A DNA stretch of 14,483 nt from Spirochaetaceae bacterium (GTDB lineage Bacteria; Spirochaetota; Spirochaetia; Treponematales; Breznakiellaceae): assembly GCA_031283025.1 (NCBI GenBank), contig JAITCP010000164.1, positions 1 through 14,483 on the forward strand, read 5' to 3'. The position numbers were made by a program, and so were the translations under genes. Under the pieces are notes generated by a model, which had not been told where the DNA came from, searched no databases, and saw nothing but the letters and a program-made list of their open reading frames with translations. Shown here one piece after another: positions 6,399 to 12,332 of the stretch (its first letter is position 1; every line of letters starts with the position of its first letter).

Positions 6399-7949
6399 TT
6401 ATACCCTTCCGGTTTCACCCGGCGAATCGCCGCTATTGCCGGGATTTTTGCCTGCAAGCTGTTTGTACGCCTCAACAGCCGCAGAAAGTTCCTGCTCCTG
6501 TTCCTTTTGAATCGCGCCGGTTTCCGCGATAGTTTTGAAGATTCCGAAGTGTTTTTCCGAAAGATAATCCAGAAGCCCCGCGATAAAAGAGCGCACCTGT
6601 TTAACCGGTATGTCGATTAAAAAGCCGTTTACCGCGGTAAAGAGGACCACCGCTTCTTTTTCCATGGGGAGGGGGGAAAACTGGTTTTGCTTGAGGACTT
6701 CCATAAGCCGCTCCCCCTGGGCCAGCTTGTCCTGGGTTTCTTTATCAAGATCGCTCCCGAACTGGGCAAAGGCGGCTATTTCCCGGTACTGTGCCAGATC
6801 AAGCCGCAAATGTCCCGAAAATTTCCGTACCGCCTTTGACTGGGCCGCGCCCCCTACCCGGCTTACGGAAAGGCCCACGTCTATTGCGGGGCGGAAGCCG
6901 GAATTAAAAAGCTCCGTATCCAGAAATATTTGACCGTCTGTAATGGAAATAACATTGGTAGGAATATACGAGGAAATGTCCCCCGCCTGTGTCTCTATGA
7001 TCGGAATGGCGGTGATCGATCCGCCGCCCAGCTCCGGAGAAAGTTTTGCCGCCCGTTCCAGCAGCCGGGAGTGGAGGTAGAATACGTCTCCGGGAAAGGC
7101 TTCCCGTCCCGGCGGGCGGCGGAGGAGGAGGCTGATCGCCCGGTACGCCACGGCGTGTTTGGAAAGATCGTCATAGATGATCAGTACGTCTTTCCCCTGG
7201 TGCATAAAATGTTCCGCCATGGCGCAGGCCGAATAGGGTGCCAAGTACTGTAGCGCCGCCGAATCGGAAGCGGAGGCCAGCACTACAAAGGTATAGTCAA
7301 GAGAGCCGTGTTTCTCCAGGTTTCGAAGCATCGCCGCTACAGAAGAAGCTTTCTGCCCTATGGCGCAGTACACGCAATATACGCCCTTTCCCTTTTGGTT
7401 GATGATCGCATCCACCGCCAGGGCGGTCTTTCCGGTCTGCCTGTCGCCTATAACAAGTTCCCGCTGGCCCCGGCCAATGGGTATCATGGCATCCACCGCA
7501 AGAAGCCCGGTCTGGAGGGGAGTATCGACGGAACCCCGTTCTATTACCGTGGGGGCATGGGCTTCTACCGGTAGATATTCCGCGGCAATTATCGGACCCT
7601 TGCCGTCCAGGGCCGCTCCCAGGGGGTTTACCACCCTGCCCAAAAGGCCCGGCCCGGCAGGAACAGATACCACTTTACCGGTACCCCGGACTTCCTCGCC
7701 GTCCCTAACAAGGTTCTCCCCGGAAAGGAGTACGCAGCCAACTCCGTCTTCTTCCAGGTTAAGAACTATCCCGAAAGCGCCGGAAGCAAATTCGGCAAGC
7801 TCCCCGTAGACTGCCCCGTCCAGCCCGTATACGGAGGCTACTGAATCTCCCACCAGAGTTACAAAGCCCGCGGAATCTGCGGCGATTTTACCGTCCCAGT
7901 TCTTTATTTCTTCCTCAAGTACCTTGGAAAGGTCGCTAAATTGTGTCAT
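6399..7949 (-). CDS. atpA: F-type ATP synthase alpha subunit
   Basis: 516 residues, a normal length. Walker A is GDRQTGKT (168-175), a Walker B-type strand is VLIIYDDLSK (255-264), and SVSRVGGAAQ (361-370) carries the arginine finger R364 that reaches into the neighbouring beta site. RRPPGREAFPGDVFYLHSRL and ITDGQIFLDTELFNSG are also family signatures. The alpha subunits hold the non-catalytic nucleotides of the head. The ATG at 7949 is served by GGAGG lying inside the last codons of atpH, an 11-base spacing that is slightly long. The C-terminal tail (Gly/Asn/Ser-rich) looks unstructured. Confidence 0.97.
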   Translation of the reverse strand: MTQFSDLSKVLEEEIKNWDGKIAADSAGFVTLVGDSVASVYGLDGAVYGELAEFASGAFGIVLNLEEDGVGCVLLSGENLVRDGEEVRGTGKVVSVPAGPGLLGRVVNPLGAALDGKGPIIAAEYLPVEAHAPTVIERGSVDTPLQTGLLAVDAMIPIGRGQRELVIGDRQTGKTALAVDAIINQKGKGVYCVYCAIGQKASSVAAMLRNLEKHGSLDYTFVVLASASDSAALQYLAPYSACAMAEHFMHQGKDVLIIYDDLSKHAVAYRAISLLLRRPPGREAFPGDVFYLHSRLLERAAKLSPELGGGSITAIPIIETQAGDISSYIPTNVISITDGQIFLDTELFNSGFRPAIDVGLSVSRVGGAAQSKAVRKFSGHLRLDLAQYREIAAFAQFGSDLDKETQDKLAQGERLMEVLKQNQFSPLPMEKEAVVLFTAVNGFLIDIPVKQVRSFIAGLLDYLSEKHFGIFKTIAETGAIQKEQEQELSAAVEAYKQLAGKNPGNSGDSPGETGRV

Positions 7950-7955
7950 TTTTTG

Positions 7956-8570
7956 TTATGCCTCCAGTTTCTGCCCGGAAAAACCGCTCAGTATACTAAT
8001 ATCCCCGGCCATTTTTTCCAGCCGCCGTTTCACGCTGCCGTCAAGGACTATGCCTCCCCACCGGAGACTGATCCCTCCAATCAAGTCAGGAATAACCCTT
8101 GAGATAAGTTTGACATCCTTAGCTCCTGTCAGCAGCAGCGCTTTTTCCCTGACCGCCGAAAGGATTTCCCCCTGCGGTTCTTCGGCTGTTTCCATAATAA
8201 CTTCTTCTATTCCCTTCTGTTTATATATTGTTTTTTCAATTTCCCGGAGTATTCTTTTGTAATAGCGTAAGCAATTTTTCCGCAGTATAAGCTGAATAAA
8301 CCGGCAGGCAAAACCGGCAATGTCCGTTCCGCCGCTTTCCGGCTTTCTTCCAGCGGGTTCACCCCCGTTTTCACGGGCGGAAACAAGCGCCAGGGCAGCC
8401 GTTATGCACCGCCCAAGCCGGTCCGCATCGCTCCTGCCGGAAAGATCACTTTGCAGCATAAGGGTAGCCCGGCAGAATACCCTCAAGTATTGCAGGGCTT
8501 CTTCGGCGGCGGTAGCGTTCCCTGCCGCGTTGACAAATGCCTCTGCCCAGGGTTCCGGCCTGAACTTCAT
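7956..8570 (-). CDS. atpH: F-type ATP synthase delta subunit
   Basis: 204 residues. The C-terminal portion has the delta/OSCP hallmark VIPDLIGGISLRWGGIVLDG followed by SVKRRLEKM, which joins the b-subunit stalk to the top of the head. The N-terminal helical domain is poorly conserved and is interrupted by a Gly/Glu/Pro-rich stretch around residues 66-85 (RENGGEPAGRKPESGG), probably a flexible insertion. The ATG at 8570 overlaps the atpF stop by four bases (ATGA), a classic coupling. Position between atpF and atpA confirms the assignment. Confidence 0.9.
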   Translation of the reverse strand: MKFRPEPWAEAFVNAAGNATAAEEALQYLRVFCRATLMLQSDLSGRSDADRLGRCITAALALVSARENGGEPAGRKPESGGTDIAGFACRFIQLILRKNCLRYYKRILREIEKTIYKQKGIEEVIMETAEEPQGEILSAVREKALLLTGAKDVKLISRVIPDLIGGISLRWGGIVLDGSVKRRLEKMAGDISILSGFSGQKLEA

Positions 8571-9061
8571 GGGCGCGGCGCTCCGGCAGCGATCTGTTCC
8601 AGCGCTTCTGCGGCATAACGCTGCTGTTCCGCTCCGGCCAGTTCCCGCCGGATAAGCCGGCCTGCCGCGTTTACCACCATGGCGGCGGCCTCCGCCTTAA
8701 AGATGGCCATTGCCGTCAGCCGTTCCGATTCAAGCCTTGCACGGGCCGCTGCGGAAATTCGCTCCGTTTCCGCCCTGCTTTCCGCCAAAATTCGCCCTGC
8801 TTCCGCTTCCGCCTGTTCCCGTGCGGCCCGGATTATCTTTTCCGCTTCAGTACCGGCTGCCTTTAATTGGGCATCGTGCTGGGCAAGCAGTTTTTTCGCC
8901 GCCGCCTTGTCTTCTTCAGCCTGGTCAATGGAACGCTGAACCTTAAGCGCCCGTTCCGCCATAAACTTTGTTACCGGTTTGAACAATACCGCCCGCAATA
9001 TCAGAAATAAAACGGCAATATTGATGATGGTAATAATAAAGGTAACGGAAAAATCAAGCAT
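8567..9061 (-). CDS. atpF: F-type ATP synthase b subunit
   Basis: 164 residues with one N-terminal membrane helix (FSVTFIITIINIAVLFLILR, residues 4-23) followed by the FKPVTKFM neck motif, then a long Ala/Glu/Lys/Arg-rich coiled coil typical of the peripheral stalk. It anchors delta and the head to the membrane sector and acts as the stator. Only a single b gene is present, as in non-photosynthetic bacteria where b forms a homodimer. ATG at 9061 is preceded by GAGG with six-base spacing. It lies 53 bases after atpE. Confidence 0.92.
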   Translation of the reverse strand: MLDFSVTFIITIINIAVLFLILRAVLFKPVTKFMAERALKVQRSIDQAEEDKAAAKKLLAQHDAQLKAAGTEAEKIIRAAREQAEAEAGRILAESRAETERISAAARARLESERLTAMAIFKAEAAAMVVNAAGRLIRRELAGAEQQRYAAEALEQIAAGAPRP

Positions 9062-9114
9062 AGCAGCCTCTATCCTGTACGGTTAAATCGAACATGAAAC
9101 GAAGTTTCATGGCT

Positions 9115-9345
9115 TTAACTTAGTTTGCTGATAAGGAGTATGGCGATAACCAGCCCGTAAATAGCCGTTGACTCGGCAAGAGCCACGCCCACAAAAAACA
9201 TCGGCGTAAACTTGCCGGTTGCTTCCGGCTGGCGGGCTATTGCCTGTACCAGCCCCGATGTAGCAATGCCAATGCCGATTCCGGCCCCAATGCCGGTAAC
9301 AACGGCAATACCCGCTCCAACTCCAAACAATACATTCAAATCCAT
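9115..9345 (-). CDS. atpE: F-type ATP synthase c subunit (rotor ring)
   Basis: A 76-residue two-helix proteolipid. Helix 1 has the glycine motif GIGAGIGIG (18-26), the polar loop is ARQPEA (37-42), and helix 2 carries the ion-binding carboxylate E58 in VALAESTAIYG. The set E58-S59-T60 and Y63 matches residues of the Na+ site in well-studied Na+ c rings, but the Gln expected in helix 1 (33 residues before the Glu) is isoleucine I25. Ion choice therefore cannot be read with certainty. The gene has a strong AAAGGAG ribosome-binding site seven bases before ATG at 9345, fitting the high demand for this subunit. Confidence 0.95.
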   Translation of the reverse strand: MDLNVLFGVGAGIAVVTGIGAGIGIGIATSGLVQAIARQPEATGKFTPMFFVGVALAESTAIYGLVIAILLISKLS

Positions 9346-9366
9346 ATTATGCTCCTTTAAAAAAAT

Positions 9367-10089
9367 TTATTCTTCATTAAGCCTCACCGCCTCTGTAATA
9401 TAGAGGCTGGTTAAAAACACAAAAATCCCCGCCTGCATAAGCCCGTCAAAGAAATCAAAATACAGCGAAAGCACCGCCGGAAGCGCTACCGGAAGCAGCT
9501 TTTGGATGAGTTCCATCAGCACAAAACCGCCCAGTATATTGCCGAACAAGCGCAGGGTAAGCGACAGAAGCCGCGTCCCATAATCCATTATATTGAAAGG
9601 AAGCATCACGGGGAAAGGGTGCAAAAGCCGCTTGAACCACCCCCCAAAGCCCCTGACCGCAAAACCGCAACCAATTACCAGCAGCATGGAGATGACCGCC
9701 AGCGCCGCCGTTACGTTGATGTCCCTAGCCGGGGGCCTAAGCGGAAAAGGCGGGACAAATTCCCTGCCAAAAAGCGTAAACCCAACCGGGGAAAGAACCC
9801 CGATTATATTGCCCAGGAGCAGAAACAGAAACAGGGAACCCATATAAGGGCCAAGATGCCGGGCAAAAGGCCCAAATTGGTTTTTGGCAAAACTATTGAG
9901 GAATTCAACTCCCGTTTCCAAAAAGGTCTGAGGCCCTGCGGGGATTTCTTTAAGCCTGCGGGTAAGGATGAGGGAAGCGGCGATAAGGACCAGCATAACC
10001 CCCCAGGAAACAACCACCGTTTCCGTAATGGGAATAGCCATGCCAAGCAGGTTCAGGGTGAAAATCGTCCTTATTTCAAGCGCTTCCAT
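9367..10089 (-). CDS. atpB: F-type ATP synthase a subunit
   Basis: 240 residues with about five to six membrane helices, beginning ITETVVVSWGVMLVLIAASL. LTLRLFGNILGG (177-188) contains the essential Arg R180, which faces the rotor carboxylate, and an ALPAVLSLYFDFFDGLMQAG segment precedes the final helix ending YITEAV. It forms the ion half-channels in the membrane. It is the first gene of the operon. No atpI or atpZ homologue is recognisable upstream. The start ATG at 10089 has no Shine-Dalgarno sequence, and an extended -10 element lies seven bases in front of it, so the message is probably leaderless. Confidence 0.95.
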   Translation of the reverse strand: MEALEIRTIFTLNLLGMAIPITETVVVSWGVMLVLIAASLILTRRLKEIPAGPQTFLETGVEFLNSFAKNQFGPFARHLGPYMGSLFLFLLLGNIIGVLSPVGFTLFGREFVPPFPLRPPARDINVTAALAVISMLLVIGCGFAVRGFGGWFKRLLHPFPVMLPFNIMDYGTRLLSLTLRLFGNILGGFVLMELIQKLLPVALPAVLSLYFDFFDGLMQAGIFVFLTSLYITEAVRLNEE

Positions 10090-10096
10090 TAGTTTA

Positions 10097-10105
10097 ATTA
10101 TATCA
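10097..10105 (-). promoter_or_regulatory. extended -10 promoter of the F-type ATP synthase operon
   Basis: On the minus strand TGATATAAT combines a perfect TATAAT with the TG extension one base upstream. No good -35 is seen at the usual distance, which fits extended -10 promoters. Transcription would start at or within a base or two of the atpB ATG (10089), giving a leaderless mRNA. This agrees with the lack of a Shine-Dalgarno sequence there. Confidence 0.5.
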
Positions 10106-10128
10106 TGAGGGGGAAATAAATGCTACTA

Positions 10129-10311
10129 TCACGCTATCACATTATCCGTAAATACCCCCATAAATGCCCAGCGGAACTGTGAGGCGGTAAAGTAGGGTAT
10201 AATGAATATTATGGCAAATGTTTTGAGCCATTTCCAAAACTCCGGTCTTTTTGAAAAAGCCTCAAATAAACCTCCGGCAAAAACGATAACTTTCCCTTCA
10301 AAAAAACACAT
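10129..10311 (-). CDS. possible 60-aa small membrane-associated protein upstream of atpB
   Basis: The ORF starts MCFFEGKVIVFAGG and continues FEAFSKRPEFWKWLKTFAII with a hydrophobic FIIPYF segment, ending 39 bases before atpB. Its position is where atpI often lies, but I see no AtpI or AtpZ signature, and the predicted atpB promoter lies downstream of it. It may be chance or a relic. The longer open frame to 10497 runs antisense through tRNA-Asp and is not credible. Confidence 0.2.
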   Translation of the reverse strand: MCFFEGKVIVFAGGLFEAFSKRPEFWKWLKTFAIIFIIPYFTASQFRWAFMGVFTDNVIA

Positions 10312-10325
10312 TTCCGGCAAACTGC

Positions 10326-10355
10326 TTGACAAAAATTGAAATTTATAGGTAAACT
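10326..10355 (+). promoter_or_regulatory. candidate sigma-70 promoter for the tRNA genes
   Basis: TTGACA at 10326-10331 is a perfect -35 box, and TAAACT at 10350-10355 is an acceptable -10 box at 18-base spacing. The start would fall near 10362, about 57 bases before tRNA-Asp. The perfect -35 and its location ahead of a stable RNA gene support the call. Confidence 0.5.
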
Positions 10356-10418
10356 TCAAAAACAAAGGCTTTTTAGACTGAATTTTTGAAAGATTCCCTT
10401 TTGGGATGTATGGTCTTT

Positions 10419-10493
10419 GGGGGCGTAGTGAAGTTGGTTTATCACGCTGGCCTGTCAAGCCGGAAATCGCGGGTTCAAGCCCCGTCGCTCCCG
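10419..10493 (+). tRNA. tRNA-Asp (anticodon GTC)
   Basis: A 75-base cloverleaf. The acceptor arm GGGGGCG pairs with CGCTCCC with one G-T, followed by discriminator G. The D arm is GTGA/TCAC, the anticodon arm is CTGGC-CTGTCAA-GCCGG with anticodon GTC, and the T arm is GCGGG-TTCAAGC-CCCGT. The CCA end is not encoded. An intrinsic terminator follows directly. Confidence 0.95.
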
Positions 10494-10505
10494 TCACGGT
10501 TTAGC

Positions 10506-10532
10506 AAACCCGCTTTTTGGCGGGTTTTTTTT
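10506..10532 (+). terminator. intrinsic terminator after tRNA-Asp
   Basis: AAACCCGC (10506-10513) pairs with GCGGGTTT (10520-10527) around a six-base loop, and an eight-T run covers 10525-10532. This is a textbook Rho-independent terminator placed between the two tRNA genes, so tRNA-Pro would depend on read-through or its own promoter. Confidence 0.85.
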
Positions 10533-10538
10533 AACGAA

Positions 10539-10611
10539 CGGACAATAGCGCAGCTGGTAGCGCGCTTGGTTCGGGACCAAGAGGTCGGCGGTTCAAATCC
10601 GCCTTGTCCGA
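10539..10611 (+). tRNA. tRNA-Pro (anticodon CGG)
   Basis: A 73-base cloverleaf. The acceptor arm CGGACAA pairs perfectly with TTGTCCG, with discriminator A. The anticodon arm is CTTGG-TTCGGGA-CCAAG with anticodon CGG, and the T arm GGCGG-TTCAAAT-CCGCC is intact. The C at position 1 is as usual for proline tRNAs. CCA is not encoded. It starts seven bases after the T-run of the preceding terminator. Confidence 0.95.
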
Positions 10612-10616
10612 GGCTA

Positions 10617-10660
10617 AGCAGTAAATCTCTAAAAACCGAAGTTTTTAGAGATTTACCGCT
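10617..10660 (+). repeat. long hairpin between tRNA-Pro and the isomerase gene
   Basis: GTAAATCTCTAAAAAC (10621-10636) pairs perfectly over 16 bases with 10641-10656 around a CGAA loop. Including one mismatch the stem extends to 20 pairs (10617-10660). No T-run follows, so it is not an ordinary terminator. It lies 11 bases before the ribosome-binding site of the next gene and could be an RNA-processing site for tRNA-Pro, a 5'-stabilising stem or an intergenic palindromic element. Confidence 0.75.
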
Positions 10661-10682
10661 AGAAACTTAACGGAGGGTATCC

Positions 10683-12332
10683 ATGGCTCCCAAGTCAAAA
10701 AAAACTCACATACAAGAAGAATCCGGATTTTCAGAGATTGCGCGCCGCTTTAAGGCACGCCCCTTTCTTTTTGGCGGAACAATACTCGTTTTGGTCATCG
10801 TTATTGTTGCTTTTGTGTTTGTGCCGGCCATTCCCAATATAGGCGGGGACAGCAGGAGCGGGAACTTCGTCTTTGGATATTACAACGGGAAGCCCATTGC
10901 GCACAATTATAATAACTTCTTTGACAGAACCCTTAGGGAACTGGCCTGGAACACGGGTTTTGATTTGCAGAGTGATTACAGCCGGAATTCGGGGCAAGCC
11001 TACCAGACATGGTACGGCGCATTTTTCCGGACGGCGATCCACACCGCCATTTTGGACGAAATGTCCAATTCCGGTTATACGGCGCCGTCCAGAGAAATTG
11101 ACCGGCTGGTGGCGAACCTGCCCGATTTCCAGGAAGAGGGGCGTTTTTCCACAATTAAGTACAACAGTTTTGACAAAAACAGGCTGCTCTCCCTGCGGAA
11201 TAACATGGAAGAAAATTACATTGCCGGAAAGTATATGGAAGATATTACCACTCTCCGCGTATCTTCCGCCGAAAAAGCCTTTATCGGAGCCATGGCTTCA
11301 CCGGAACGGACTTTTGATATGGTTTCCTTTTCCCGGTCGGCATACCCCGATACGGAAGTTTCCTCTTTCGCCGACGGCAATCCGGACCTTTTTAAGATGA
11401 CCCATCTTTCCCGTATCACTCTGGATTCAGAAAAAGAAGCCCGCCAGGTTTTGGATTCGGTACAGAGCGGAAGGCTGACCTTTGAGGATGCCGCCAGAAA
11501 CCATTCCGCCGATGCGGATAAGGACAAGGGCGGCGATATGGGGCTGCGTATGGCCCACGAACTTTTTACGGAAATTACGGAAGAAACAGACAGAACGGCC
11601 GTTTTTTCACTTAATAAGGGCGAGTTAAGCCCTGTAATGAGCGCCCCCGGAGACAAATGGATTTTTTTCCGGGCGGAAGAAACGCCCTATGCGCCGGATT
11701 TGTCACAGGAGGGAAACCTTGGCAAAGTCCGCACGTACATGAACCGCTTTGAAGGGGGCCGTATAGAGACGTGGGTAGTGGCCAGAGTGGAAGAAATACT
11801 TGATTATGCAAAACAAAAAGACATAAGCCTTTCCGATTGTATTGAAGCATTAAAGGAAAACCCGGAGGAATTGTCTTTCTCCCCGCTTATTCCAAGCACG
11901 GTTACAGGGATCATTGGCCCGGTAAACTTGAACTACGGCAATTTGGGCGGAGCGCAGACAGAATGGAACTTGCGGCTTTTCCCCAACACCCTTAATACCA
12001 GAGACCGTCCCGAACTGGAAAACGCCGTTACCAATGAAAATTTCTGGCGTATCGCCTTTTCCACTCCCGTTGGGGTTCCCTCCGCCCCCTTTACATTGGG
12101 AAATACCGAAAATGGGGATAACCTATTTATTGTTGTTCTCACCGCAACCGAAGAAATAGTTACAGACGAAACAAGCACAGACTACATAACCAATTTTTAC
12201 GCTATGGGCTGGATGTCCAATGCTGTTGAAGCGGAATTCAACTCGGCAATTTTACGCAGTGAAAAGCTGGAAAATAACTTTTTTGACGTATTCTTTCCCC
12301 TGTTGACCTCCAGCGCGCCTCAAGGAGAATGA
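10683..12332 (+). CDS. membrane-anchored parvulin-type peptidyl-prolyl isomerase (PpiD/SurA-like)
   Basis: 549 residues. A short basic cytoplasmic N-terminus is followed by one membrane helix (about residues 29-50, FLFGGTILVLVIVIVAFVF), then a SurA_N-like helical chaperone region. A parvulin domain covers about 241-334, with ITLDSEKEARQVLDSVQSGR, FEDAARNHSADADKDKGGDM and FSLNKGELSPVMSAPGDKW as its usual blocks. The C-terminal 200 residues have no clear family. Such proteins assist folding of exported and outer-membrane proteins in the periplasm. The start ATG at 10683 has GGAGGG five bases upstream. The stop overlaps the next gene's ATG by four bases. Several catalytic parvulin residues are not obviously conserved, so chaperone activity may dominate. 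Confidence 0.8.
   Translation: MAPKSKKTHIQEESGFSEIARRFKARPFLFGGTILVLVIVIVAFVFVPAIPNIGGDSRSGNFVFGYYNGKPIAHNYNNFFDRTLRELAWNTGFDLQSDYSRNSGQAYQTWYGAFFRTAIHTAILDEMSNSGYTAPSREIDRLVANLPDFQEEGRFSTIKYNSFDKNRLLSLRNNMEENYIAGKYMEDITTLRVSSAEKAFIGAMASPERTFDMVSFSRSAYPDTEVSSFADGNPDLFKMTHLSRITLDSEKEARQVLDSVQSGRLTFEDAARNHSADADKDKGGDMGLRMAHELFTEITEETDRTAVFSLNKGELSPVMSAPGDKWIFFRAEETPYAPDLSQEGNLGKVRTYMNRFEGGRIETWVVARVEEILDYAKQKDISLSDCIEALKENPEELSFSPLIPSTVTGIIGPVNLNYGNLGGAQTEWNLRLFPNTLNTRDRPELENAVTNENFWRIAFSTPVGVPSAPFTLGNTENGDNLFIVVLTATEEIVTDETSTDYITNFYAMGWMSNAVEAEFNSAILRSEKLENNFFDVFFPLLTSSAPQGE

Larger units (their letters stand above)
10090..10418. other. 329-bp intergenic region between atpB and tRNA-Asp
   Basis: This gap separates the minus-strand ATP synthase operon from the plus-strand tRNA/ppi genes and appears to hold two divergent promoters (10097-10105 on minus, 10326-10355 on plus). 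A 60-codon minus-strand ORF at 10129-10311 has a hydrophobic stretch (FAIIFIIPYF) and ends 39 bases before the atpB start, but has no recognisable family or strong ribosome-binding site. Confidence 0.6.

Noticed and set aside
9502..10092. 196-codon plus-strand ORF opposite the F-type atpB
   Set aside because: It is very rich in Lys, Arg, Pro and Gln with no family likeness, and is the antisense frame of a membrane-protein gene.
10129..10497. 122-codon minus-strand ORF
   Set aside because: Its first third is antisense to tRNA-Asp. Only the last 60 codons were kept as a low-confidence candidate.
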